From Ectocarpus siliculosus (Eukaryota; Sar; Phaeophyceae; Ectocarpales; Ectocarpaceae), in assembly GCA_000310025.1 (NCBI GenBank), contig FN649742.1, positions 2,662,099 to 2,708,774 of the forward strand: 46,676 nt of DNA. The letters are read 5' to 3'. Positions 18,344-30,464 of this stretch are shown here, one piece after another (position 1 is the stretch's first letter; each line of letters starts with the position of its first letter). Below the pieces are notes generated by a model. That model searched no databases and was not told the DNA's origin. It saw only the letters and a list, made by a program, of their open reading frames with translations. A program made the translations under genes and the position numbers.

Positions 18344-21313
18344 TGATGACAAAAAAAAAATAGCAGCCCTAGAAACAACAAAGCAGTATGTAGTTGCAAC
18401 CCCCCCCCAAAGATTGTGGTAAGCCTGGTTCGGTGAACCCCCGACGTTCTCGTTCCCGGTTTTGCGAGGTCAATGCTCTAACGACTACGGCATGCACGGC
18501 TATGAGTACATAGTCTCGTCTTGGGGGAACGAGCTCACGCTGGTCGTGTGGTCTTCCTCCTGCTGCTGCTGCTGCTGCTGGTTGTGCGAGCCGAACAACA
18601 GCAGTGCTGAGCCTGTTTAGGGCTTGCCGTGGGCTTGCTATAACCTTAACTTTCGAAGGTTCTCTTCGCTCACCAAGGGAGAGAGCACCGGCAGCAAAAA
18701 GTCTGTACCCTGCTGGTGCACTCTGTCTTTTTTCTGTTTTGTGGAGAGCGAGCGGGTACGGGGGGTGCTGGGTATTGTAGCTTGTCTTCGAAGGTTACGG
18801 TTTTCCGGCGGTGGGGGGCGTGGGCTCTAGCGTGTGCATGCGTGCCTTCAGTTGCAGGCTAGTCCGAGCTGTGTGGTGGTGAGTTGCGTATGCTTGGTGC
18901 ACTTATTCTTGTTCGTGCCATCGTGATGGTGGTAGATATTGTTCTGTTTCTCGCACGGCGGCACGCGGCGCGTTTTTTTTTTGCTGCCGCTTGGCCCTGA
19001 GAATTATTCGCCTTCCATGTAAGCTTTGCACGCTCCATGCGACGCCAGGCGACAGCTCTCGACGTCTCTTTCGTAGGCTGGTGTGTTAGCCTTGGAAGCG
19101 GAACACTACACGGGCTGCTTCCTTCCTTTCCCTTGCGCAGCAGCGCTCTTACGGCTGCTTGCTACCGACGACACACACACCCTGTCGAGGCGTCCAGCTT
19201 TCGACGGGCCACGCTTCATGTAGCGGTCGACCGAACAAGTGCGGTGAAACCTCAGCCTGTCGGTCTTGGCTTGAGACATTAGACCAGTCGCGCCAGATCG
19301 CTTGCAAGGGAAAGAAGATCGAAACGCGCTGAGCTTTGGGCGGAGCTTGCTTGGTTTCGATTGGTGTGATGGAAGATAACACCCCGCTCCCCCAACCCTT
19401 GTCCGTCAGGTATATATATATATATATATATATGGTTTGCTGTTGGAGTCCTCTGCGAAGCCAAGCGATTTGGATTACACTCGTGCTTATTCTTCGCTGG
19501 CGTAGCACATACATTACAGATATATATGCGTCTTCTGGCGATCTAACACAGCATCTGTGTTGACCTTGCGATTGAATCACCCTCTACACATGTCGGCACC
19601 TCTTTTCCCCTGCCCTCGTGTTGGAATGGGAGCTGATAAGTCTTTGATTTTGGCGCGCGCTTATCTCGTCGACGCACGCTTCCATACGTTGAAAACTTTC
19701 TCAAGGAGGCTAGTTAATTCCCCCGCCACCCTCTTCACCGAAAAATATTTTCACACGAAACCTTTTTATTTTGCCCATCGGGTGCATGTCCAGGGTTCTC
19801 CAATTGCAAATTCGGGTTTCAGTCAGCGCTATCCCCGAAAACAGCAATGAAGAAATCTTGTCCGATATTCAACTCTTAGATCAAGTGATTTGCGTAATCG
19901 AAATCAACTCTTCGATCTATCCGTTTTACTACTACAGCTGGTGTACGCCATCACCGTGCACAGTAGTAGTACCGAGACACTAAAAAATCAACAGACCGAA
20001 CGGCAAACCAAACATGTAAAGAATAATCAATTGAGGGAGCAGCCGTGGGCGGCAATCTAAAAAATAAGTGAAAGGGTTCACGGCGAGGAATCTACTCTTC
20101 TTTTTTCGCACGGAAGGGTAAAACGGTGTAGTAGTCTAGTCTTACGCCCGCATATGCATCAATAGTCTAGGGTGCATGGCACCAACTCAATGTTCGCAGC
20201 ACCTGCGTTGTTACTCCGTGGAGTAACATCAAGTCCACGCCCTTCCCTGCTGCTAACCTGATCAACACAAGTTGTTGCTTGTGATACCACCCCCCTCCCC
20301 ATCTCGTCCTTAAAAAACGCCATCCAAGCCGGGGACTGTGTTGGCGGGGCCAACCCACAACCCAGCTACGGTCCCGAGGCAATTGATTCAGGTGCTCACC
20401 ATATAGACTATAGATTATACATCGACACGCAATTCGCGAAGAAAGGCTACGCTCACAATGCGAAATATTTGAGGAATAGTCCGCAAACTACTTGTAGTAG
20501 TAGCAATGTACGACACAAACATTAGTCGAGCGTCATCGACGACCTGGCCTTCATGTGGCCTGCGGAGGGGAACACCGCGACCTAAATACAAAAATACTTC
20601 TATTTTACTTTTGGCGGTATCACGCATGTCGTCTATCAGTCACCATCCACGTCACCACACATACTACGACATCACGTGACCCTTTCATCTTCATCTTGAG
20701 AGGAAAACACCCCCAACACACAGCTCAAGAAAAAAAAAAAAAATGTCCCCATCAAAAGCACACACGGTCTAAAAACGCTCGTCATCCGTTCGGTGGGTTC
20801 AACCGCCAACCAAAACCCCACATCATCACCACTACCGTGTCCAGCAAACGGTGTGTATGTACAACGTGTTCATGATTAACCCTACGTCTATATTATATTT
20901 CTAGTCAATAGTCCATACAACGGGGTACAGACTATTTCCTATTCAGTCGTTTTTCGGCCATGACCTTCCTGAAAATTGGTGTGTTGTTACTTTCGCTTTG
21001 CGTATCGCTGATGCCGCCGCCTCTCGTGTCAGCGGCCGTTCCAGCCCCAAGCGAACTCCTTGTTCTTGTCGTCTGTGCCCCGGTGTGGTGTGTTATAACC
21101 CGCCTCCTGTCCTGACACGATCACGACTCAATGCCTTTCACACATTTCGCAAAATGACCTCCTCCTCCTCCTTCACCTCCTCCTCCTCCTGCCGGCATAG
21201 GTAAAGGACAAGCCGGGCCCCGCAGAGAGTTCTTCCACCACCCCGTCCGCGTACAACACGCTGTGGTCGGGGCTGGCCACGTCGACGCATGGAGGCTCCG
21301 GCTGCAAGCAATT
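18344..21313. other. intergenic between RBR and minus-strand gene
   Basis: Convergent gene ends. Contains a tRNA-like box pair near 18425-18490 (minus), a (CTG)n run at 18559-18580 and (TA)n at 19411-19433. No coding region I can support; the first few hundred bases may be RBR 3' UTR. Confidence 0.5.
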
Positions 21314-24300
21314 CTAAAGCTGCTGCTGCTTCTCTTCTTCCTGGTCGGCGACTCCGCCCCCAACCAGGAGCAGCCCGAGAGTGGCCCGATGCTCGTGGGT
21401 CATCATCACGCGCCTCCAGGTCCGGACGATCCCGCACTCTTCCCCCGTGGTGAGGCATCGGGCCTTGATCTCCTATTGGGTTGTTGTAGGATTCAAGTTG
21501 TTTGGGACAAGCAAAAGTCATAGCGTTAGGGTAAGCTTGCCACCCCCAACGAAGTAGTCTAAGCCTCTATTGTATTGTAGTATTGCGGTTGTTTGGGTCA
21601 AGGAAGACTCACAGCGTTAGGGGTAGGCTGCCATCCACAACGAAGCGGTCTAGCCTCGATTGAATTGTAGGGTTGAGATTGTTTGGGACAAGCACGGGGA
21701 GAGGGTCGGAGCGTTAGGGATAGGCTGCCATCCCCAACGAAGCAGTCTAAGCCTCTTTTGGATTGTAGGATTGCGATTATTTAGGACAAGCGAGACTCAT
21801 AGCGTTAGGGGTAGCCTTCCATCCCCAACGAAGCAATCTAAACCTCTAATGTATTGTAGGATTGAAGTTGTTTGGGACAAGCACGGGAAGAGCGTTGTAG
21901 CGTTAGGGATAGGTTGCCATCCCCAATGAAGCAGTCTAGCCTCGATTATATTGTAGGACTGACTTTGTTTGGGACAAGCACGGGAAGAGGGTCATAGCGT
22001 TAGGGGTAGATGACCACCCACAACGGTCCGAAACAAGGAGCCCTGTGAATCAAGGGCCAGCCAGGTGGAAAAAAAGCATGCACTTTTTCTCGCCCACAAC
22101 CTACCTGAATGTGGCACAGACCCCCGTTCGCAACGTAGCGCCGCTCCAGGACCTCGGTGTTGTGTTGGCGTTCGGGCGTGCTCGTATTCCGGATCAGGCA
22201 GACGTATCCCCTCGAGCTAGACCCGAGGTTGGAAACAGTCGTGGAGATGGACACTCTGTTGGGTGTGACGCTGGTCACCTTTTCCTCGCCGAGCACAAAC
22301 CTGTTATGCACATGAACACACGAATAACGAATGGATTTGGGAGAAGGGATAAATGGGATGTGTCGTTTGAGCCTGTCCCTGCACGGCTGAGCCGTCACCG
22401 CGGGCCCTCGTCATCATGAACATCGTAATCGCCACCAGAGTTCATTCGCGGAAGTAGCACTATGTACTGGGTGTCGCGCAAAATGTACGGATATGACAAC
22501 GCTGCCTACTTCACGCAAGACAAACCGGGAGGGGCTGGACGCAGAGTGGAAAGGGAGCGGTTTTGGTTTTGCGCGCATGTGTCTTGAGATCGAAAGCACC
22601 TAGCTGGCCGAAACCGCGCGAGATGATCATGCCGCACGCTGAACGCGCAGCAAGCAACCAGCTGTCGGCGTGTTGCCATCATCCGTTGTCGGAGGATAAA
22701 ATCAAAGGGACTTGTTCCACAGCCAGAGACACATCAAACACCCGCCGCTACAACAATACCGACCACACAGACAGAAAAACAAAAACGCGTTGTGCGCAGC
22801 ATACTCTCGAAGGCACACAGTAAGACTCATCGCCGTCGACACCGTCTGAACACTACACACGCACGTCTCGGTGTAGTTGTTGCGGTAGGTCCGCTTGTGG
22901 ATAGTGAGGGTGGTCTCATCCAGGTGTATCAGGTTCAGGGCGCCACCGTGCTTCCTCTCCGCCAATACCTGACGACGATGTTTCATTAGGTTTGTGCACA
23001 GGTGAGTCTTGAATTTCTTTTTTGGCGTGTGTGTGTGTGTTCCATTCAAAACCAAGAGATTGCACGTGTTCGTTCTCGGGTGACGAGGGGTTGCGCTGTA
23101 CAGTGTTAGCTTCTATTTTTTGTACCATGCCAAACGTGTTTGGGAAAAATACATACAATCTTTGCACAGACGGCAGCGGTGAAAGGTTTCTTTGGAATTT
23201 GCATCGCTCCCAGAGCAGCACAGAATGTTTTCTTTGGAATTTCTATGATGATTGTTGCTGTCGCTGTTTTCTAGGTATCTTTTGTCGAAACTATTTTATG
23301 TGTTCTCTCATGCGTTCCCCTTTGCGCTTCCCGAACCCGTATCCCACACAGATGAAGACATTATCCACGGTTTCCCGATATCGGGGGTACGGTGACAGCT
23401 GTGTCCAGTCTACTGCTGTAGTCGCTTTCTCTCTTCGGCACTCTCCACGACCAGGTGAACAGGGATTGAGTTGTCGGCAATCATGGTTTTACGTCGGGTG
23501 TGATTATGAGATAAAAAACCAGCAGACAGCAGTATCAGTAAATAATATATTGGCCTTCCACTGCATCCGAAAGACAAAAAAATGCCATATGGGTTCCTAC
23601 GTGCTTATTCTCAGCGTACAGCAGTACGAGGCCTTCAAGAAGAAGTGCATCGGTCTCCTAATTTCACGCCAACAAAAAAAAACAACACGTGGCTCGTGTT
23701 GTGAATTGAATTGATATAGGATTTAAGTCAAGCAAGGAGGAAATCTGGTGCCTGCCGCCTTAGTCCTCCTTCTCCTCCTCCTCCTGTTTCTCTCTCACGT
23801 GTGTGTAGGCGTGCGTAGCCGGCATCCCGCTGACCTCGAGGTAGCGTTGCATGGTGTCCGACCTGCGCTTCACACGACGAAAAGGCTTTGTGAGATGATG
23901 GCCGAAGGCGAGAACGTTTGTCAAGAATCCTTGCGGTCGATACCTGGCAACTAGTTATTGTTGTTGTTGTTGTTGTTGTTGTTACTGTTTGTTGATATTA
24001 TTAAAAATAAGTGTGAATGCCACCTCAGACTGTCGTAGATTGTGACGTCAAATGACCTGTCGGAGATCTACCTTCGGGTTATGAGACGGTTGTCTCCAGG
24101 TTCGCGTGTGAGCAAGTTCCCTTTGGGATGTGTGGTGTGGATACACACCGGTTCAACCTGGTGGAGAGGCTGACGAGTACGGATAGTTGTGTTGAGTGTC
24201 AGGTGGGGAGCAACCTTGCGTTGAAGCAAGGTTCAGCGTCCATCCTACACTGACTCTATCTGTGGCATTCACATAAGTAAACATATTTACGACCACGGGT

Positions 24301-25508
24301 AAACCACGCAAACCACGCGTGTGGTCAACCCCAAGCAAACCACACGTGGCTCTACCCCCTCCCGGCACGTGTGGTGGACCAAGCGAACTTCTGTACGCGT
24401 GTGGTGTGAGTGACAACAGACTGCTGTGACCTACATGTAGCTTACAACGGGTTCCACGGCTTCTCAAAGGGTTCCACGGCTAAGCAAGCAGCACAGGAGG
24501 GTAGGATACTGCCGTATGCAGACAACGATGCTTGTACTACACGTAATCCTACTGCTGCCGTGTGTACACATGAACCTCATCAAACACACGTACAACCAAC
24601 CACCGCATCAAGCCACACAGCATCCCAGCTACTGTTGTTGCTGGTGCACACGTTTGTTGGTGAGCGTTTCCAGGAACAATTTTTGGCTCGTCCCCGTTCT
24701 ACATATACGCCCTCGCCGCTCAAGGCTGACGAACTCTGACCAGGGATCTCACAAAAAGAAAAAGCTCTGCTGCGCAATGGCTCTCCATCTATTTAGGGTT
24801 GACAAGAGTTCTTCAGCATCACTTCCTCCTTTGTAGGCGTACTACATGTTTACCTAGGTGCGAACCTAATTTCTTTCACGCTCCAAACACACGAAGAACA
24901 ACCTCTCCCAGTCCCTCCTGCTGTACCGATAATGTACACAGCAAAATCACGTAGCGTTTGACGCGATGGCCTTACAGTACGCGTGGGGGTGCAGGGATCG
25001 GGTGATCTACACGTGCGTGCGTTGTCACCTAGAGAGGTCCAGGACCCACGCGCCCGCCATTGTGCCCAAGTGCTCCTGTTGCCATTGCTCCATGGTGGTC
25101 ATCAAGCAGCCCTCAGTCTACGCAGGCCTGAGTTAATGAGTGGGGCGTTAACGGAGCAATGGGTCCTTGGGATTTAAATGTCTGGAAAGACAACAACAAA
25201 AAGTCTACATTGTAGCGTGTATCGGACAAGAACATCGCCCTAGCGCGAACTTTCTCTTGAGCGTACTGCTTCAATCCGAAGCTAAGTCATCATAAAATAT
25301 GCACTATTTCTATACTTACTTTTCCTCAAACGAGCGTGTTCACTATTTCCATCATGAAACATGCACTACATGGCGTGACGGAACACAACTCAAAAGAGTA
25401 TCCCCGAAGGAGAAGCTGCCGCTGTACATCCTCGCACCCCGAACCTTACGATATAAGTGTTCCCTCTTCCAGTCATCGGGTGGGTGCCTTCTTCGTGTTT
25501 CTGCAGTA
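21314..25508 (-). CDS. spliced gene of unknown family, eight 3' exons
   Basis: Exons in transcript order (all minus): 25508-25450, 25111-25029, 23943-23799, 23657-23601, 23398-23348, 23007-22865, 22300-22105, 21463-21314 (stop TAG at 21316-21314). Every junction has AG/GT ends and the phases agree across all eight. Readable stretches include GCLMTTMEQWQQEHLGTMAG, FGHHLTKPFRRVKRRSDTMQ, ETDALLLEGLVLLYAENKH, LNLIHLDETTLTIHKRTYRN, SISTTVSNLGSSSRGYVCLI and RTWRRVMMTHEHRATLGLLL. I do not recognise the family. The chain gives about 250 residues of C-terminus; upstream exons, including the start, are missing. The 25508-25450 exon is the least certain. It converges on RBR with about 3 kb between the two stops. 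No signal peptide or clear membrane segment was seen. Confidence 0.6.
21485..22030 (+). repeat. tandem array, ~90/98-bp units, six copies
   Basis: Units begin with TTGTAG at about 21485, 21575, 21665, 21763, 21854 and 21951. Each contains TTGTTTGGGACAAGC, AGCGTTAGGGGTAGG, CCATCCCCAACGAAGCAGTC and a GCCTCTATTGTA-like end. Units of ~90 and ~97 bp alternate because some carry an extra CACGGGAAGAGGGTC-type insert. The array lies in the last intron of the minus-strand gene. Confidence 0.85.
23955..23981 (+). repeat. (TTG)n microsatellite
   Basis: Nine TTG units in the intron upstream of exon 23943-23799 (minus). Confidence 0.8.
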
Positions 25509-25511
25509 CTT

Positions 25512-28500
25512 GTAGCCTTCAAGGGGTTGATGATTGCAAGTTGAACGTCAACGCCACCACCACTATACACATGGCCTACATCTGCATACATACATGACCT
25601 GCCGGAGATCTATGCGTTGCCTCAGATCAGAGCCAACGGGCCGCGCTGCCCCCCCCCCGGTAACTCTACGTATGTACTCTTCTTCAACCCGCCGTATGCA
25701 TACATCGTTCGTCCTGTTTCAATGTCGTATGCATACTGCTGTGCCGCCTTTTCTTCTTTCAGGAGAGGTCGATCCTGGTGCACACTCCAAGCCACACATA
25801 CAACCTACGGCAGAATGTTGCCCCCCCGAGCTACAAAAACGGAGGCACTACTCTGTTGTTGTGCCTACTCTGCAGGCATGTAATACCTTTGTCAGCATTG
25901 TTGTCAGGCAAAGAAAAAAAACACATGTGGATCTACGGCAGTAGACTAGCCCCCCAACCGTATAGATACAGTACATGTAGCACAAGAGGTCGAAAAGCAG
26001 TTTTTTTTTTGGCACACGACGTGATGGAGATCGTTTCTCCCGGGCCCTTTTGTCATCGACGCAGCTGAACATTGGTTTTTCTGTTAATGTTACCCCCCAA
26101 TATCGTACATAGATGGGAATGATTTCTGTCCTGGCTCGATTATTATGTCTGATCTTCAAGTGCACAGGGAGGCTCAACACAGACTCTGGTCTTCCAAGTG
26201 CACACAGGGAGGCTCAACACAGACTCGAACAACCCCAAGCCCAGGTTCCACAGTTGTCCTGAGACCTCACCCATCACCGTCACACATCCCTCCAACGGGG
26301 TCTGCTGAAATATGCACATGTAAATACATACCTGGTACGTAAATACAGCAGAGTACATGTACTGCATGTACTGCTGGTGCTGGTGCTGGTGCTGCTGTAT
26401 CTCGAAAGGGAAGTCTTCGTTAAAAATCTGGTGCATTTTCGAAAGGATCGTTGATTACTTGATTACGGCATACGTTCGACTGTGGGTATATCTCGGATGG
26501 GTAGTCTTTCTGTGTGCGTATTTATTATTCCTTAATACACGTCTTTCCTCTCTACGCGTCGTATGCATACTGCTGTAAGCTGTTGTTCTGATGATACTGC
26601 TGTCAACTCCGGAAGTCCTGCGGTCGGCGGGAGGTTTGGATATAGGGCTTCCAACGAGTCGCCCATGAACTTTCTCTGTGCCGAAACAACCTACAATGTA
26701 GGAATAACAGGTTTGCCTTTTTTTTTTTTTTCCTAATATGACCTTTTCAAAATATTTCTTGCTGCAAAAGACTGCTGTTGTTCTTGTGCACTGCTGTGCA
26801 CGTTTCTTGTTCGTGTTTACCTTGAAGATCACGAAAGAGGAGGCACAGCAGCAGCAGTTTAGCGGGAGCTCTGTTGTCGGGATGAGACCTACGAACAGCA
26901 GTAAATTGGAGACAGCAACACCCAACAACAACAAACGAGCAGCAGCCGCACCGTCGGTGTGAAGGAGAGAGCTGCTGTTGGCCGGAAAACGATACACGCC
27001 CACAACAACAACGCCGAAATAGGACCGAAGCGCGTGGGTTCTACATAAGTACCCGCTAGGACAATAATAGCAACCAACGCTGCTGCATGCAGTGGCCGGA
27101 ACCAACATAATCACGAGCTATCTCGACCGCCGCCTGACGGCGCGAGCATCCAACTCCAGCTAAAATATCCTGCTTCCGCAGGACATGATGTGTGTATGAG
27201 AGAGAGAGAGCGAGAAAGGGAGAAGACGGGGACGCAACGACCACCATCATCCCGGGGTTCGCTTGAATCCATACCTGTCCTTTTCTGTGTCAGATGACCT
27301 TGTCTCTGCTTGCGTGTGAAGCACCAAGATTGAACCAAGGGGGTGTACCTCTTTCTCTCTGGCCCGTGATGCTTACTCCTAAAAAATGTCAGTTGTTACC
27401 TCGCATAGCGCGCAGAGGGAGCGGAGGACTCCAGAATATCTGTCGTTGATTTCTTTCTATTGACTTGCGGACCCCTCGGGGCCAGTTTGTTTCAGCGTAC
27501 CTTTTTAGGGTAAGTTAGCCGGTGACCATGAGAATCGCCGCGTCAAGTGTTGGATCAGTACGGACATATGAAGGTACACTGGGTAGAGAGAGATCGGAAC
27601 GGTTGAAGACAACAACAACAACAACAACAATACCTGCTACGATGATACAGCACGCATGTACGCACTCACCTACCTTTTCTCGAGTGGCTTTGTGAGATCG
27701 TGGAAGGAGAGAACACGCGCTCGTTGGTGAGACCTATCTATGCAAACGCTGCAGGCGGTGCGCGTTTGTGGGTTGCGGCGTGCGCACGTAGGTGTTGTAC
27801 ATTTTATACTTTTTCACAGCCATATATATTCCGAGATTCCCAGAAGAATCAGATTCTCGCTGAGATCCCAGACTCCCATCATCATCAGGCTGGTGGATGC
27901 ATCTCCGACGGACCAGGTCAGAGGTCATGTGTGATGATGAAGACCACCTCCTGTATGTTGACAACGACCACATCTGGTTATTAACAACCGATCATTCACA
28001 ACGTCCCTGAGGCCGTGGAACGTGGAACGTGGAACAACACTGGGTGGATTCTTTGGGGGGGTGGGTATACATCCATGCACCTTGCATTGGAGAGCGAGAA
28101 CGGAATACTTTAGTAAACAGAATACAGTATCAAACACTGCTGCTGTTGCTTGCTGCTGCACACGGTATCATCGATCATGGAGCGAGAGGATACGTGCACC
28201 CTCATTCTCCGCACACAGCAACAGGCAGCATATGGTATGTGAAAACGGGCCAAGGGCGTGGACAACTAACTGCTGAGTGATGAACCTGCATGAATCTGCC
28301 CGCTCGTCCACCATGCTTCGGACTCCAAGGGAACGGTACAATTGTCAGGACATGATTATATTTAATTTGTACAAGGGCTCCGGGGGCTACCGCCGCCCCC
28401 CCCGTCCTTCGTTTTGGCTGGTGCTCTATGCGGAGAGGGAAACGTCGGGGCGTTGAAACACATACCAAGTGGGACGTGCTTGATGTGGTCAGAATATGAT

Positions 28501-28624
28501 TTAACTATTTTCCCGAACGAAGAAAGAAGTGGAGCTGTGAAGGCAGCTCGTGGAACACGAAAGAAAAAACACCACAAACTGAAGATAGATTTGACCGGAA
28601 CTACACTTCGGCGCAACGTGAAGT
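25512..28624. other. region without a resolved gene
   Basis: May contain further upstream exons of the minus-strand gene (for instance near 27100-27180 or 27840-27920), but no chain could be established. Also holds a ~38-bp tandem duplication at 26155-26227, a (TGCTGG)n run at 26370-26392, an (AG)n run near 27199-27220 and (AAC)n at 27610-27630. Confidence 0.4.
26155..26227 (+). repeat. short tandem duplication (~38 bp x 2)
   Basis: AAGTGCACAGGGAGGCTCAA is followed 38 bp later by AAGTGCACACAGGGAGGCTC; both continue AACACAGACTC. Confidence 0.75.
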
Positions 28625-28625
28625 A

Positions 28626-28735
28626 TACATACAATCAATCTCGATATGCAAGAGTTTCGGACTTGCGATGTACACCGGAAACATTACGCGGCGTACCGTG
28701 TGAAACCATTTTGCCGTGAAGTAGAGCTTAGAAGG
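28626..28735 (+). repeat. diverged repeat X, copy upstream of 5' LTR
   Basis: TCTCGATATGC, TTCGGACTTGC and ATGTACACCGGAA recur in the same order at 35477-35577, at roughly 75-80% identity by eye, in the same orientation. Confidence 0.6.
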
Positions 28736-28824
28736 TGGCTCTTATATGTTGCAAAGGAAACGACACAGTCGCAACTCTACTACTACTACTACTGTGATAC
28801 TCTTCTAGTAGTATGTACTGTGAT

Positions 28825-29535
28825 TGTTATGGCGGCTGCGCGCAGAATCTACACAAAATACTATAATAATGGGCCGTGACTGTTCGATGGTTACGGCGCT
28901 AGGGGTCTGGGGGCTATATTCAGGAATCGAAGTATCGAACACTTCCCTGTTTTCCCTCTAGAGTGATCGAAGAGGCGGCGGATATGCCGCATCTACGAAG
29001 AAGAGGTCAACTTCAACTTGTCCCTTCGCGACACGTTCTCACGAACGTTGTCAACAACCACCGGTGTTTATTAAACACCCCCAATGTGGATGAAAGTTAA
29101 TAAAGCCCGTTAAAGTGCATATATATATCACCCGTCAACCCGCTAACAACATGTCTATCACATGCATGCCTCACTATGCATGTCAACATGATGAGCGGAC
29201 GGGTGATTACCGTGTTGGCCGTTGGTGAGTAAATGACGGTCGACTTCGGCACGACGGTCGTCAGCAAGCTGCTACATTGCTTGCCAGATACCATACATAC
29301 GAGAAGTGGAGACCATCATGGGAGAGACACGTGATCCAGGTAAGCGCCCGGCCCCTCCCACCTTGCCCACAGTGATCCCAGCCCCGAGGAATACGGTCTA
29401 CGCACGAACTGTACTCAGCTACGAAAGGTGAGAGAAGTCTACTTTGTATGAGCGCTTTCTTTTTAGCTGTTTTAACATGGTGAGGCCGGGGAGATTGCGT
29501 AGCACATGATGACCCGGTGCTGGTGGTACAAAACT
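28825..29535 (+). repeat. 5' LTR of gypsy element
   Basis: Starts TGTTATGGCGGCTGC and matches the 3' copy to GGTGGTACAAAACT. Contains AATAAA in GTTAATAAAGCCC (29097-29108), a likely polyadenylation signal, and a TATATATATA stretch just after. TGGTGGTACAAAACTCAGC at 29521 may be the tRNA primer site, which would put the true LTR end at about 29520; the shared sequence nonetheless runs to 29535. Confidence 0.85.
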
Positions 29536-30242
29536 CAGCCATCGGGTCGGTGATTTTATGTTTCGAGGGATCGAACGCGCGTTTTTTGGGGGATTGGATC
29601 TAACTCCAGTGATGGCGCGACTTTCTAGGGGGTCAAAAGCAGGGCAGCTAATATCAGCGGGATAACAACGCGGACTCCGACTGTCAGGAGGAGGAAGAGA
29701 AGAGAGCCTACTAGAGTCGGTCGGACACAGCAGCGGCGGATACAAAAATAGTGCGGAAGACAGCAGAAAATTTCGTGTTACACCGGGCAGCTTTCCATGG
29801 ATCATCAATCATCAGCTATCGTTGAAAGCGAGCAGGTTACAGGTGGCCAAGGACACAGCAGTTTGGAGGGGTCAACTGAGCAAACTGTACGGGTAACGAG
29901 GTAGTGATGTATCGTTGAGAAGACAGAACGAGTGACATATAGGAAGGAGGTGTCTAGCTGAACGCAAGATACACAAACATTTCAGCGCCAAAAATTCCAC
30001 CAGAAACATTTTCAGTAGATTTATTTTGGGGAGCGCCGAAAATACATTTTGAATAACATGGTTCGTTGTACAAGCATCGTGAACGACATTGGCTTCTTCC
30101 GGTGAACCGCTCTTCTTACCGGCTGTCAAGTAGGGCGATCTGGCCCCGAATGACAGATAAGGGTTGCTGTGGGTTAGTACAAGGATGACTCCAGTAGGAC
30201 TGCAGTGAGCTTTTACTGCGAAGTAGCCGTTGAAGTAACACA

Positions 30243-30431
30243 CGCGTTAGGTTACAGCCGTTGAGTAGTATTACCTCCGCCTGCACCAGTATCTAACAGC
30301 ACCACAATCGTCATTCGAAGATTAACTTTTGTGGGGTGCCACACGACTGCTTTTACCCACACTTGTTTGGCTTCTGCGCTCACTGCTGCCACCATGTCTA
30401 CATCGCTTTTGTCTCTTTCACGATCACACGT
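30243..30431 (-). pseudogene. retropepsin-like fragment in inverted orientation
   Basis: On the minus strand the sequence encodes KQVWVKAVVWHP, then RMTIVVLLDTGAGG. A hydrophobic strand followed by LLDTGAGG is the active-site signature of retroviral-type aspartic proteases. It lies where protease should be, upstream of reverse transcriptase, but on the opposite strand from pol, so this block appears to have been inverted. Stops and frameshifts follow downstream. Confidence 0.55.
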
Positions 30432-30464
30432 TGTGTTCCCCGGGGCAAGTGTTACGCGGTTCTT

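Noticed and set aside
21525-22012. GTTAGGG motifs as interstitial telomere repeats
   Set aside because: They occur once per ~90-bp unit, not as tandem TTAGGG.
21485-22030. CRISPR array
   Set aside because: Units are long, diverged, without unique spacers, and the genome is eukaryotic.
24290-24415. ACCACACGTGTGGT-type repeats as a transposon end
   Set aside because: Several short copies of CACGTGTGGT occur in both orientations but no bounded inverted repeat with a target duplication could be defined.
24978-25136. Plus-strand Cys-rich reading (CVRCH...CSCCHC) as a terminal zinc-ribbon exon
   Set aside because: The overlapping minus-strand exon 25111-25029 joins in phase to the next exon of a longer chain, whereas the plus-strand reading has no partner exon.
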